DNA of 64,000 bases from CALOFP01 sp942492635 (lineage in GTDB: Bacteria > UBP6 > UBA1177 > CALOFP01). Positions within the stretch are counted from its first letter, which is position 1. Every line of letters begins with the position of its first letter. A program made the translations under genes and the position numbers. Shown here one piece after another: positions 53,457-62,546 of this stretch. The DNA is taken from NCBI GenBank assembly GCA_942492635.1, contig CALOFP010000003.1, positions 186,001 to 250,000 on the forward strand. Reading direction: 5' to 3'. The notes under the pieces are model-generated. The model was not told where the DNA came from. It worked only from the letters and a program-made list of their open reading frames with translations, and did not search any database.

Positions 53457-54647
53457 TTGAAAAATTTAGTTTTATTTCTTTTAATTACAACGTTCGCTCT
53501 CGTTTCCTGCAAGAAGGAGGTCGGGGTTGTTTCGGAATCGGAAATTCCTCCGATGGCAAAAAAGGTGAATGTTAAACTGGAGGATGGAAGCGCGGAACTT
53601 ATTTCCTTCTACACAGAGCCGCTTAAGCCCAGACACGGCGAAAGCTTCAAGGTTGTTACCTTCTGGAAGTTCAACAAGCAGCTTCCCGAAGGGTATAAGA
53701 TGTTTTTCCACTTCGAGGATGAGAAGGGCGAACAGCGTTTCAAGAAGGATCGTTTTTTCCTTGACGGAAAGGCAAAGAATCCTGCTGTCGGTAAGATCAT
53801 TCGTGACGACGCAAACATAAAAGAGCTTCCAGCCTTCTTTGATTCAGATAAACTCGTCGTCAATATCGGACTTTTCAAGGGTAACAAGCGTTACTCTGTC
53901 CAGGGAAAGTACAGCGACGGCAAAAACCGGATCAAACTTCCCGTTGTGAAAACTGATAAACCGAACATCGTCCGTAAGAAATTCGATGCCTACGTCGTCG
54001 CCTCCGATTCTAGAAAACAGATCCGGATCGACGGTAAGCTTAAGGAGAGTTTCTGGAAAAACGCCCAGACAGGTGGCCGTTTCTGGAGAACAAACGGAAA
54101 AAAGATGGCGGACAGCGAAACAGACGTGATGATCGCCTACGACGACAAGTACCTATACGTCGGCTGGAATGTTAAGGATAAGGATATTTTCAGCCCCTAT
54201 AAGAAGAACGACGATCCGATCTACAATAGGGATGTTGTTGAAATATTTATCGATGCCGACGGCGACAAGGATGAGTACTACGAACTTCAGGTGAGTCCAG
54301 CAGGCGTCAAATTCGACAGCTCCTTCAAGGGCGGTCCGAGAAAGAATCAGGATATCGCATGGGACAGCGGAATGAAGTTCGCCGTAAGTCTGGACGGAAC
54401 CCTCAACAAGCATGACGACGTCGACAAAGGCTGGACAGCCGAGATGGCAATTCCCTTTTCCGCCATAAAGGACGCTCCGAACAATCCCCCAAAAGACGGT
54501 GACACATGGAAAATGTATCTTTACCGCATAGATCACAGCAAGAAGGGGAGAGCTGAATATACAGCTTGGATTCCACCCTATCGCGGAGACTTCCACTACC
54601 TGAGATTCATGGGTGATCTCAAATTCGTCTACGAAGAAATTCTCTGA
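53457..54647 (+). CDS. Lipoprotein with C-terminal CBM9-like domain
   Basis: About 396 aa. The start is taken as the TTG at 53457, because GGAG is six bases upstream and the product then begins MKNLVLFLLITTFALVSC, a short lipoprotein signal; a GTG at 53445 is the alternative. Residues about 40-175 form a beta-rich region of unknown type. Residues about 180-395 resemble the CBM9-like family (PF06452): RIDGKLKESFWKNA, DVMIAYDDKYLYVGWNVKD, DVVEIFIDADGD, WTAEMAIPFSAI. This domain binds sugars in some secreted proteins. It lies only 5 bp before the next gene, so the two are probably an operon. Confidence 0.75.
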   Translation: MKNLVLFLLITTFALVSCKKEVGVVSESEIPPMAKKVNVKLEDGSAELISFYTEPLKPRHGESFKVVTFWKFNKQLPEGYKMFFHFEDEKGEQRFKKDRFFLDGKAKNPAVGKIIRDDANIKELPAFFDSDKLVVNIGLFKGNKRYSVQGKYSDGKNRIKLPVVKTDKPNIVRKKFDAYVVASDSRKQIRIDGKLKESFWKNAQTGGRFWRTNGKKMADSETDVMIAYDDKYLYVGWNVKDKDIFSPYKKNDDPIYNRDVVEIFIDADGDKDEYYELQVSPAGVKFDSSFKGGPRKNQDIAWDSGMKFAVSLDGTLNKHDDVDKGWTAEMAIPFSAIKDAPNNPPKDGDTWKMYLYRIDHSKKGRAEYTAWIPPYRGDFHYLRFMGDLKFVYEEIL

Positions 54648-54652
54648 TATTC

Positions 54653-55462
54653 ATGATTTTTCGCTCCTCCTTTCTAAAAGTTTCCACCATCCTGATATTT
54701 TCCTTCACCCTTGTTCAAGCCGGAGAGTATCAAAAGAGAAGAAAAGAGATAGTAGAAATGCGCCTTAAGGAGGAACGGGACCGTTCAAAGTACAGCCTGC
54801 AGATAACCGAAAACGAATATGAAATGCTTTTGGATAGTCTGAAGGATCTTTACGAAAAGAGGCTTCGACTCGAAATTTTGAAGGATTCTTCTTTCTATCA
54901 GAGAGAAAGCTGTTTTATTTTCGACAGCAGCTGCAGCGAAGCATATGCAGTAAGAATTGCATATCTTGACGATGAACTTAAAAACGTGTCTGTTAAATTA
55001 AAATTGATAGAAAACAGGCTTGAACGGACACTTGAACGCCGCATGCATCTTTCACAAAGGGTGGCAAACCTTGAAAAAGATGTGTTTGGAGATGTGGTCG
55101 AAGAAAGAAAGACACCTATTCCTTCTATTAAATCTCTTTTCAGATGCGCAGATGTCGAAGGATGGAATAAATACAGGGGCGTATTCCTGAAAGATATCGC
55201 AGGATTTGCACTGCCATTTGAAACAAAGGTTCTTTTCAGTGGTGCGATTGGAAAATTCAATGCCGTGACCCTTAAAAAGGAACCTTATCTCATCAACCTT
55301 GTTTACACAGGTGATCCGGTTGTAGAAAAAGGGGAAAAAGTTTCCGCAAGTTCACTTCTCTTCAAAGGAACGAAAGGAAACCCTGTGGCGAATGATACTG
55401 TACTTTTCCTCATCTCGGAAAAAGGTAAACCGTTGGATCCATCCTTTATCTGTGACAAATGA
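54653..55462 (+). CDS. EnvC-like exported coiled-coil protein with degenerate LytM domain
   Basis: 269 aa. Signal peptide about 1-23, then a long charged coiled coil (about 25-150). A C-terminal segment (about 180-265) follows the shape of a LytM/M23 domain, including a GDPVVEKGEKVSASSLLFKG hairpin and an ISEKGKPLDPSF ending. The zinc-binding His residues of active M23 enzymes (HxH) are not seen. EnvC and NlpD have the same plan: the inactive LytM domain activates amidases at division or remodelling sites. An activator rather than a hydrolase is therefore likely, by analogy. It follows the CBM9-like lipoprotein by 5 bp. Confidence 0.65.
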   Translation: MIFRSSFLKVSTILIFSFTLVQAGEYQKRRKEIVEMRLKEERDRSKYSLQITENEYEMLLDSLKDLYEKRLRLEILKDSSFYQRESCFIFDSSCSEAYAVRIAYLDDELKNVSVKLKLIENRLERTLERRMHLSQRVANLEKDVFGDVVEERKTPIPSIKSLFRCADVEGWNKYRGVFLKDIAGFALPFETKVLFSGAIGKFNAVTLKKEPYLINLVYTGDPVVEKGEKVSASSLLFKGTKGNPVANDTVLFLISEKGKPLDPSFICDK

Positions 55463-55514
55463 GATTCGAAAAACGTCCGATTCGCTAAGACGGGTGCAGG
55501 TGAAGTATGCTTTT

Positions 55515-55543
55515 TTGCTTATCTGATAATAAATCTGTATAGT
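55515..55543 (+). promoter_or_regulatory. Promoter of the DUF2284 gene
   Basis: TTGCTT (55515-55520), 17-bp spacer, TATAGT (55538-55543), 30 bp before the start codon at 55574. Confidence 0.6.
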
Positions 55544-55573
55544 TCCATAGAAACTCTTTTAAAGGGGATTTGT

Positions 55574-56113
55574 ATGTTTGATTCTGTTGTTGTAGAAAAG
55601 ATTTTTCATAAATACGGAGTGGAAGATTTCAGATGGATAAGTGGCAATGATGTGGTTGTTCGCCGCTGGGTGAGGATGAAGTGTCTATACGGCTGTCCTT
55701 TTTTCGGCGAGAGACCTAGTTGTCCTCCCCATGCCCCTTCTATCGATGATTGCCGGGAGTTTTTCAGTGAGTACGAAAATGTGGCTATTCTTCAAATGAA
55801 ATGCGATTTTTCTTCGGAAAAGAGTGAGATGGTTTCAGCCGGCAAAATCGGGAGAGTACTCTTAGCGATTGAAAGAGATCTTCTTTTCGACGGTTTTGCA
55901 AAGGCCTTTTCACTTTTTCCGAGTCGATGCAGGGTCTGCGAACAGTGTGATGCAAAGAGTGGAAAATGTTCCGGCAGATCAGGTTGCCGGCCTTCTACGA
56001 CTGCTTTTGGGATAGAGCTTGCTGAAACTGTTGAAAAGGTCGGCTGGAATTTCACTTTCGGAGGCAGTGATGGCAACACTTCTATTCTCTACGCTGTCAT
56101 AGCGGTGAATTAA
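55574..56113 (+). CDS. DUF2284-family predicted metal-binding protein
   Basis: 179 aa, cytoplasmic, ribosome-binding site AAAGGGG. Cys-rich throughout: CLYGCPFFGERPSCPPHAPS near 38-58 and CRVCEQCDAKSGKCSGRSGCRPS near 118-140. These Cys groups are the hallmark of DUF2284 and probably bind an Fe-S cluster or zinc. The family is common in anaerobes and its function is not established. It stands alone with its own promoter. The 246 bp after it hold no gene. Confidence 0.85.
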   Translation: MFDSVVVEKIFHKYGVEDFRWISGNDVVVRRWVRMKCLYGCPFFGERPSCPPHAPSIDDCREFFSEYENVAILQMKCDFSSEKSEMVSAGKIGRVLLAIERDLLFDGFAKAFSLFPSRCRVCEQCDAKSGKCSGRSGCRPSTTAFGIELAETVEKVGWNFTFGGSDGNTSILYAVIAVN

Positions 56114-56303
56114 CATTCTAAAAAATATAAGAAAGCATCTTGCTTGGAATGCTCTTGAAAGTATCTGCTGATTTTATGAGGAAGCTCTTTTTATAACTGT
56201 AGTAATACGTAATTTTCGGCAAATCATTTGAGCTGACAAGAGGAAAAGATGAGTCTTTACAATAGAATTCATTTTTCTGGATAGTTGAGTGTTTGTGAAG
56301 GCT

Positions 56304-56335
56304 AAAAAAAGAGCGGGCTCAAGGCCCGCTCTTTT
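56304..56335 (-). terminator. Bidirectional terminator after the HU gene
   Basis: GAGCGGGC (56311-56318) pairs with GCCCGCTC (56324-56331), flanked by seven A on one side and TTTT on the other. It should end the HU transcript (minus) and can act on the plus strand too. Confidence 0.85.
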
Positions 56336-56359
56336 ATCTGAATTTGTGCAAGGCTCGGA

Positions 56360-56641
56360 TCAGCGGTTAAGCCTCTCCTTGAGAACCTGACTATGATGAA
56401 ATGTAACCACATTTCTACCGTCGAGCATCATCTCCTCACCTGTTTTTGGATTTCTGCCGCGGCGCTGATTTTTCTCCTTCACGACAAATTTACCGAATCC
56501 GGAAATACTGAGATTTCCATCTTCTGCAACCCCATTCTTAAGGGTTTCAAAGAAAAGATCGACCAACTCTTTTGAATCGATAGTAGTTTTTCCTGTCGAA
56601 ACAGAAACCAGATCTGCCAATGCGTCTTTGTTGAGTGTCAT
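56360..56641 (-). CDS. HU/IHF-family DNA-binding protein
   Basis: 93 aa, the usual family length. The N-terminal helices (MTLNKDALADLVS) are followed by the LSISGFGKFVVKEKNQRRGRNPKTGEE segment, which contains GFG and the DNA-bending arm with RNPKTGE. It compacts and bends DNA as a dimer. The ribosome-binding site GGGAGGGGG is strong, as expected for an abundant protein. Single gene with its own terminator. Which of HU or IHF it is cannot be said. Confidence 0.93.
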   Translation of the reverse strand: MTLNKDALADLVSVSTGKTTIDSKELVDLFFETLKNGVAEDGNLSISGFGKFVVKEKNQRRGRNPKTGEEMMLDGRNVVTFHHSQVLKERLNR

Positions 56642-56873
56642 AATTACCCCCTCCCAAAAAAGAATAACAGTTTAAAGTTATGAAAAAAGACCACCGATTT
56701 CAAGATTTTATCTGAAATATGATGAAGTTTTTATGTGATAGTGTGGTTAATGTCTTGAAAAAACTGTTGAAAATGCAGAGTATGTTTTATTGTTTTATGA
56801 ATTAATGAACTTTTAAAATGGGTAAAACGTCTTGATTGATAAAGGGTTAGGTCGATTGTGAAGAGATGTCGGA

Positions 56874-58037
56874 TCAGTCGCAGGTTCCACTGTCGTCGTT
56901 TCCGGATATTGTGGCTTCTCCGCTCCATGAGTGTTCGTTGATGAGCCTGTCCCTGAGTATTTCCGCTTCGCATGTAGGGAGTGAAACGTTTTCTTTTACG
57001 GACATCCGGCTTCCGAGAAAGCTCAGATTAGAAAGATCTTTGAGATCTTCGAGGGCCGCATTTGATTCTACGACCAGTTCCCCTTTTATTGCGATCAGTT
57101 TGTTGAGTCCCGAAAGATTTTTTAGAGCAGGGTTGTAGCCTATTGAGAGACGGTTGCCGATTGATGTCAGGTTGTCAAGTCCCGTAAAATTTCGAAGAGA
57201 TGAATTGGACTGAACTGAAAGGTTCTCTTTGATTTCACCTATTCCTTCGAGTCCGTTGAGATTTGTAAGTGCGCTGTTCCCCTTTATTGTTAAGCTTTTT
57301 CCAACTGAGGAGAGGCTGTCGAGGCTTGACAGGGATTTAAGAGAGCTGTTGCTTTCTACAGTGACTTCTCCGGCGATAAGGGTGATGGAATCCAGTCCCG
57401 TTACCGTTTCGAGAGCCGGGTTAGAAAATATCGTGAGATCACCGCCTACGGAAGATATGGAATCGAGACCGTAGAGATTTTCAAGTGTGGCGTTACCTGA
57501 GACCGTCAGATTTCTGCCGACGGATGTAAGTTTCCCAAGTCCCACCGGAAGTTTGAGGGATGGGTTGTCGGATATGAGCAGGGAGTCGCTGACGGTGTGG
57601 AGGCTGTTGAGTCCCGAGAGGGAGCTGAGAACCGGATTGTTGGTGATGCTGAGCTCCTTGTTCACGGTTGTGAGAGATTCGAGGCCGTTGAGATTTTTGA
57701 GATTGGCATTTCCTTCGATGGTTATGGAATTGCCGATGTGTGTTATTCTGCCCAGTCCCTTGAGATTTTCAAGCAGCGTGGTTTGCCGCACGATAAGCGA
57801 TCCTGTAACTGTCGTAATGCTTTCCAGTCCGGTGAGATCGGCAACCGAACCGGTAAGTGTGAGGGATCCGTCAATTGCGCTGTAACCGGTTTTTGATTGG
57901 ATATCCTCCAATGTTTCAATTGTTACGTCTCCCTTGAATGTTCCAGTGTTGATCCGCTCTTCTTCGGATTTGCCGTCGTCACCGCATCCGATGATGGAAA
58001 TCGCTAAGATGATTAAGAAAAATGCAAGATGTCTCAT
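56874..58037 (-). CDS. Repeat lipoprotein with LRR/receptor-L-like solenoid
   Basis: 387 aa. Start at the ATG at 58037 (GGGAGGAACGGA upstream), giving lipobox SIIGC; the longer frame would run into ribF. After a short linker nearly the whole protein is a solenoid of about 22-24 residue repeats of the form L.GL.SLT.VG..L.I..NP.L..L.GL, resembling leucine-rich or receptor-L repeats. The end has two Cys and an SGNDDSGTCD tail. Likely a surface recognition or adhesion protein. It starts 66 bp after ribF on the same strand and may be read through from the redox operon. Confidence 0.75.
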   Translation of the reverse strand: MRHLAFFLIILAISIIGCGDDGKSEEERINTGTFKGDVTIETLEDIQSKTGYSAIDGSLTLTGSVADLTGLESITTVTGSLIVRQTTLLENLKGLGRITHIGNSITIEGNANLKNLNGLESLTTVNKELSITNNPVLSSLSGLNSLHTVSDSLLISDNPSLKLPVGLGKLTSVGRNLTVSGNATLENLYGLDSISSVGGDLTIFSNPALETVTGLDSITLIAGEVTVESNSSLKSLSSLDSLSSVGKSLTIKGNSALTNLNGLEGIGEIKENLSVQSNSSLRNFTGLDNLTSIGNRLSIGYNPALKNLSGLNKLIAIKGELVVESNAALEDLKDLSNLSFLGSRMSVKENVSLPTCEAEILRDRLINEHSWSGEATISGNDDSGTCD

Positions 58038-58102
58038 TCCGTTCCTCCCGAATATGTTTCGTTTATAGGTTACTTTGGGGTGCTGCTTTGTCAAGAATCG
58101 GT

Positions 58103-59044
58103 TCAGGGATGTACTACGGGAAGTGAGGGCATTTCGTTGAATTTCCAGAACTGGAGGGCTATCTCCCTGTCTTCGGTCATTCTCTCTATAAGTTTGTCGG
58201 TAGAGGGAAACTTTATCTCGTCCCTGATCTTGTCGAAGAAGTAGACGTTAATGTACTTTCCGTACATGTCCGCAAGTTTTTCACCCAGAATGTGGGTTTC
58301 TATTATTATCCTGTTCTTTTTATCTACCGTCGGGTTGTAACCGATGTTGGTAATTGACGGCAGAGGGTGTCCGTCCACCACTGTGGCCGTGATGTAGACA
58401 CCGTTGGCCGGAAGAATCTTCTGAGGCGGCATAACGTTGAGTGTGGGAAAACTTATGGTCCTTCCAAGCTGCTTACCTTTCACGACGGTTCCGCAGATGG
58501 AGTAGGGGACTGTGAGAAATCCGCGAACCTCCTTTATCTTTCCCCTGAATATCAATTTTCGGATGACGGTAGAGCTGATTCTGAGGCTGTCCTTGAATAT
58601 CTGGTCGATAATCTTGAGTTCTATTCCGTTGGAGTTGCAGAATCTTCTCAGGAAATCAACGTTGCCGCTTTTTTCCCTGCCGAAAGTGAAATCGCTCCCG
58701 ACTACTATCTTTTTCAGGTTGATATTGCCCTTGATGAGTGTGAGAAATTCGATGGGCGAAAGATTTACGAGATCTTCAAAGGGCAGCATGAAGAGGTAGT
58801 CGAGGCCGATATGTCGTAGGATAGCCTCCTTTTCCTTCGGCTCCGTTATAAGTTTCGGTGCGAATGCCGATAGAAACTGGCGGGGATTTATGTCGAAAGT
58901 GATTATGCCGCTCTTGGTGTGGCCCTCTTTAAGTGTTGAGGTGATGAGTTCCCTGTGGCCTTTGTGAATTCCGTCGAACTTTCCGATGGCGATGGAGATC
59001 GGCTGATTTGAATCGAATTTTTTTAGATCTTCGACTATTTGCAT
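58103..59044 (-). CDS. ribF: Bifunctional riboflavin kinase/FAD synthetase
   Basis: 313 aa. The N-terminal FAD synthetase nucleotidyltransferase has AIGKFDGIHKGHRELI (the HxGH-type site) and VGSDFTFGREKSG. The C-terminal riboflavin kinase (about 180-305) has GRTISFPTLNV, ANGVYITATV and SITNIGYNPTV. It makes FMN and then FAD. The start overlaps the end of the hydrogenase gene by 10 bp, implying coupling; flavin supply for the neighbouring redox enzymes is a plausible reason but not proven. Confidence 0.93.
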   Translation of the reverse strand: MQIVEDLKKFDSNQPISIAIGKFDGIHKGHRELITSTLKEGHTKSGIITFDINPRQFLSAFAPKLITEPKEKEAILRHIGLDYLFMLPFEDLVNLSPIEFLTLIKGNINLKKIVVGSDFTFGREKSGNVDFLRRFCNSNGIELKIIDQIFKDSLRISSTVIRKLIFRGKIKEVRGFLTVPYSICGTVVKGKQLGRTISFPTLNVMPPQKILPANGVYITATVVDGHPLPSITNIGYNPTVDKKNRIIIETHILGEKLADMYGKYINVYFFDKIRDEIKFPSTDKLIERMTEDREIALQFWKFNEMPSLPVVHP

Positions 59045-60750
59045 CGGTTTTTACTCCTTCGGATGTGCAGGAGCTCCTTGGCGATCTTGCTTCCCGGTTG
59101 TTCCAGAAAGAATTCGTAGAGCTCCCGCACAGTTGAATTCTCCAGAGGGGTTGTTTCGCGGTTTTTATGAACAAGGGCCGCAAAACGCTTTTTACGTGTT
59201 TCCCTGTTTTCAAAATTACGAGATACAGGTTGACCTCCACCCTGGATGCAGCCGCCTGTGCAAACGGAAATTTCGACGAAATGAAAAAGTTCGTGATGCA
59301 TGAGGGTGTTGAAAAATCGGTGGGCTTTCTTCAGTCCGTCGACGACGGCGATCCTGATCTCCATCTCTTCGTTGATTTTCACCGATGCGGTTCTTATGCC
59401 GCTGCCGCGTTTCCTGTAGCTGATATGACCATTGAATTCTGTCCCGTTGACCTTCCGGTAGATTGTCCTCATAAGTGCGGCGCTCTTTCCTCCCGTAATG
59501 TCGATTTCCATTGCCGAGGAACTCGCCTCGGAGAATGGAATATCGAGATATTCGGGATCGATACGAGAAAGATCCATTCCGTAGTGTCGTATGAGCGTAA
59601 GAAGCTCTCTCGTTGTTATGACGGCATCAACATCCGGAATGCCGTGGTTCATCATCTTCTCCTGCTCCGCCTCCAGCTTCTTGGAAGTACAGGGCATTAT
59701 GGAGAATGAAAAGATCGATTCCGGTGAAAAGCCCTCGTTTCTCGCATATACCGATTTTATCACCGAGCCCATCATCTGTTGGGGACTTTTGCATGTCGAA
59801 AGGTTGGGGATAAGGGCGGGGTAAAAATTCTCGCAGAAGCGTTCAAGAGAGCTGGCACAGCCTGAAAGCAGAGGCAGGTTCCGGCCTGTTTTTATCCGTT
59901 CCAGCAGCTCCTCGCTCTCTTCGAGAATATTAAGATCTGCTGCAAAGGACGTATCGAACACCTTGTCTATGCCCATCGTGTGAAGGGCTGCCGTGATTCT
60001 TTCGGGAATTTCCCGATCCACACTCAACCCGGGCAGCTCCGAAACGGCAAGCGCGACTGCAGGCGAGTACTGGGCGACGACAATTGTGTCGGGAGAGTCG
60101 ATGGCTTCGACAACCCTTTTAAGTTGGCTCTTATCTGAAATTGCTCCGGTAGGGCAGTTGACGAGACATTGACCGCACTGGACACAATCCGTAAGGTTCA
60201 GTTTCTCGTCGAAGGGAGGAGAGACCCTCGTACCGATTCCCCTTCGGGTAAAATCTATTGCCGAGACTCCCTGAATCTCTTCGCACACCCTTACGCACTT
60301 GCCGCAGAGAATGCATTTGGCAGGATCGAATACGATTCCGGGGCTGGAGTTGTCCACGTGGGCCTCAAGAGGGCTGTGGCTGTAACGTTTGACGCCGATC
60401 CCGAGTTTTCCGGAGTACTCCTTGAGAAGACACTCTCTGGCGCCGGCACAGTAGAGACAGTCGTCCGGATGGGTAGCCAGAAGAAGTTCTATGATGGTTT
60501 TTCGGGCATCTAAGACTCTCGGGGAGTGGCTGTGGATGGTCATTCCCTCGGAAACGGGAAATGTACAGCTGGGAACCAGGTTATCGATTCCGTCGACCTC
60601 GACCACGCAGAGTCGACAGGAGCCCGACGGCGAAAGTTCATTAATATGACAGAGAGTGGGGACCTCTATACCCTCCCTTCGGAGCAGGGTAAGAACGGTT
60701 TCTCCCTCGTTGGCATCAACCCTCCGCCCGTTTACCGTGACTCGGATCAT
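59035..60750 (-). CDS. [FeFe]-hydrogenase-like protein with altered L1 motif
   Basis: 571 aa. A [2Fe-2S] domain (CHINELSPSGSCRLC), a His-Cys motif (HPDDCLYC...C) and a two-cluster ferredoxin region (CILCGKCVRVC, CVQCGQCLVNC) precede the H-cluster domain, and a small-subunit-like tail (LYEFFLEQPGS) closes it, the M3 plan. L2 is MPCTSKKLEAE and L3 is VCTGGCIQGGGQP, both with their Cys. L1, normally TSCCPxW, reads SGCASSL near residue 298, so one of two adjacent Cys is missing. Aligned without gaps, the ligand Cys (C300 in CpI) becomes Ala; shifted by one, the proton-transfer Cys (C299) becomes Gly. Activity is therefore uncertain; a sensory or weak hydrogenase is possible. It starts 1 bp after rex and overlaps ribF. 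Confidence 0.85.
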   Translation of the reverse strand: MIRVTVNGRRVDANEGETVLTLLRREGIEVPTLCHINELSPSGSCRLCVVEVDGIDNLVPSCTFPVSEGMTIHSHSPRVLDARKTIIELLLATHPDDCLYCAGARECLLKEYSGKLGIGVKRYSHSPLEAHVDNSSPGIVFDPAKCILCGKCVRVCEEIQGVSAIDFTRRGIGTRVSPPFDEKLNLTDCVQCGQCLVNCPTGAISDKSQLKRVVEAIDSPDTIVVAQYSPAVALAVSELPGLSVDREIPERITAALHTMGIDKVFDTSFAADLNILEESEELLERIKTGRNLPLLSGCASSLERFCENFYPALIPNLSTCKSPQQMMGSVIKSVYARNEGFSPESIFSFSIMPCTSKKLEAEQEKMMNHGIPDVDAVITTRELLTLIRHYGMDLSRIDPEYLDIPFSEASSSAMEIDITGGKSAALMRTIYRKVNGTEFNGHISYRKRGSGIRTASVKINEEMEIRIAVVDGLKKAHRFFNTLMHHELFHFVEISVCTGGCIQGGGQPVSRNFENRETRKKRFAALVHKNRETTPLENSTVRELYEFFLEQPGSKIAKELLHIRRSKNRCK

Positions 60751-60751
60751 C

Positions 60752-61396
60752 CTAGGTTCTGAATTTTTTTACCTTGTTGTTGTTCTTCGCGAAGTAGGCC
60801 ACCTTTTCGAGTGAAACGGTAATGTCCATCTCCTCGAGAAAGACGTTGGGCGGTACGCGAAGGGGGGTGGGCGTGAAGTTGAGAATTGCCTTTATACCGG
60901 AATCTATGAGTATTTCTGCAACCTCGGGAGCGGATTCACCTGTTGCGGTGATTATTCCCATGGTAATGTTCTTCTCCTTTATGATGTCGGGAATCTCCTT
61001 TATGTGGAAGCACCTGACGCCGGAGATTACTCTGCCGGTCTTCGCCGGATCCTTATCGAAGGCTGCAACAATGGAAAGTTTGGGTCTCTTGCCCTTGAAG
61101 TAGCTGAGTATGGCTTTTCCAAGGTTCCCGGCTCCGATAAGGGCTATGTTCTGCACCATGTCAGGATCAAGGATCTTGCCTATGCAGTTTATGAGTTCTT
61201 TGATGTGGTATCCCTTTCTCGGACTGCCCGAGTAGCCTATGTTCATGATGTCCCTTCTCACCTGGGCGGGAGTGCAGTTGGCGAGAACGGCCAGTTCGTG
61301 GGAAAAAATCGAGGTTTCACCCCGGTTGAGGTGGCTGATCAGAAGCCTTCTGTAGAGGCTGAGCCTTTCAACCGTTTTTTCCGGAATCAGTTGCAT
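60752..61396 (-). CDS. rex: Redox-sensing transcriptional repressor Rex
   Basis: 214 aa, full family length. The N-terminal winged helix (about 5-80) has CTPAQVRRDIMNIGYSG for DNA recognition. The Rossmann domain has the nucleotide loop IGAGNLGKAILSYF near 90 and the C-terminal swapped helix. Rex releases DNA when NADH/NAD+ is high, derepressing fermentative and hydrogenase genes. It stands directly before the hydrogenase gene, so autoregulation of this operon is likely, but its operator would lie beyond the window edge or inside upstream genes and was not found. Confidence 0.95.
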   Translation of the reverse strand: MQLIPEKTVERLSLYRRLLISHLNRGETSIFSHELAVLANCTPAQVRRDIMNIGYSGSPRKGYHIKELINCIGKILDPDMVQNIALIGAGNLGKAILSYFKGKRPKLSIVAAFDKDPAKTGRVISGVRCFHIKEIPDIIKEKNITMGIITATGESAPEVAEILIDSGIKAILNFTPTPLRVPPNVFLEEMDITVSLEKVAYFAKNNNKVKKFRT

Positions 61397-61420
61397 GTTT
61401 CAACTCCATCGAAATTCAGT

Positions 61421-62545
61421 TTAAGGGGAGCTTTGAAGTTCCACAGTGAATGTTGTACCCTTATCAACTTCGCTGTCAACTTTTACCTTGCCGTTGTATG
61501 CAATTGCAAGCTTTTTCAGTATGGAAAGACCTAGTCCGCTTCCGGGGATATCCCGTGTTTTTTCGTTTTTCAGGCGGACAAACTCCCCGAAAAGTTTTTT
61601 CAGGTCCTCCTTCCCGATACCTATTCCTGTATCAGAAACTGTTATTATAACTTTTTTATCAATCTTTTCAAGAATCACGTCGACAAAGCCGTTTTCCCTG
61701 TTGTACTTTACCGCATTGGATATGAGGTTTGACAGTATGATCGTCATCTCAGTCGAATCAGCCTTCATCACCACATCTTCGGGGCTGTTGAGTCTGAGTG
61801 CTATGCCTCTGGGCGATGCCTGGATCAGGTTGTCGTCCATAATCTCACGCGCCAGGGAGGTGACGTTTAAGGAGGTGAGTTCCCTCTTCTTTTCTCCCGA
61901 TTCGATTCTGGTAAGGTCCAGAAGATCGTTTATGAGCTTCTTCATTCCCTCCATTCTCTGAATGGAACGGCGAACAATGTGGTCGTATTTGGAGATCTCC
62001 TCGCCTCCGCTGTGGTTTTCCATCAGCTGGAGGTATCCGCTCACCGCATTTATGGGGCTCTTGAGTTCGTGGGCCAGAACCCTGAGGAACTCGAAACGAA
62101 CCTTGTGTTTCTCCTCGGTGAGCTTTCTCGTCAGGGTTGTGAGAATGATATGCTTGGCCGCCTTGTGTACCGCCGACTTCAACTCCTCCGGAGTGAACGG
62201 CTTTGTAAGGAAATCGTAGGCTCCGTTCTTTGTGGCGGCTACGGCCGTCTCCAGGGATGCGTAGGCGGTGATCATTATTGTGTGAACATCGGGATCAAGT
62301 TCACTGAGATGGGTGAGGACTTCGGTTCCGTTCATTCCGGGAAGCTGGTTGTCCAGAAGAACGATGTGGTGTCGACGTTCCTTGAACATCTCCACAGCCT
62401 CCTCACCGGTTTCCGCTGTCTCGATATCGAAGCCGTAGTCTTCGCCCAGGTAGGGCAGCCGGACCGAGAAACTTCTCAGAACCCGGCGGCCGCCCTCCCT
62501 GATACCTCGCTCGTCGTCTACTATGAGCAGGTTGAGCTTTTCCAT
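61421..62545 (-). CDS. Receiver-histidine kinase hybrid
   Basis: 374 aa. An N-terminal receiver domain (about 1-130, VDDERG, LLDNQLPGMNG with the phospho-Asp, and the KPFT Lys) joins a HisKA domain (FLRVLAHELKSPINAVSG with the phospho-His near 160) and an HATPase domain (NLISNAVKYN, DTGIGIG, GSGLGLSILKKLA). No membrane segment, so it is a cytoplasmic relay kinase. An input receiver on a kinase suggests it is tuned by phosphotransfer from the adjacent kinase. It follows the single-domain regulator by 1 bp and precedes rex. Confidence 0.9.
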   Translation of the reverse strand: MEKLNLLIVDDERGIREGGRRVLRSFSVRLPYLGEDYGFDIETAETGEEAVEMFKERRHHIVLLDNQLPGMNGTEVLTHLSELDPDVHTIMITAYASLETAVAATKNGAYDFLTKPFTPEELKSAVHKAAKHIILTTLTRKLTEEKHKVRFEFLRVLAHELKSPINAVSGYLQLMENHSGGEEISKYDHIVRRSIQRMEGMKKLINDLLDLTRIESGEKKRELTSLNVTSLAREIMDDNLIQASPRGIALRLNSPEDVVMKADSTEMTIILSNLISNAVKYNRENGFVDVILEKIDKKVIITVSDTGIGIGKEDLKKLFGEFVRLKNEKTRDIPGSGLGLSILKKLAIAYNGKVKVDSEVDKGTTFTVELQSSP

Positions 62546-62546
62546 C

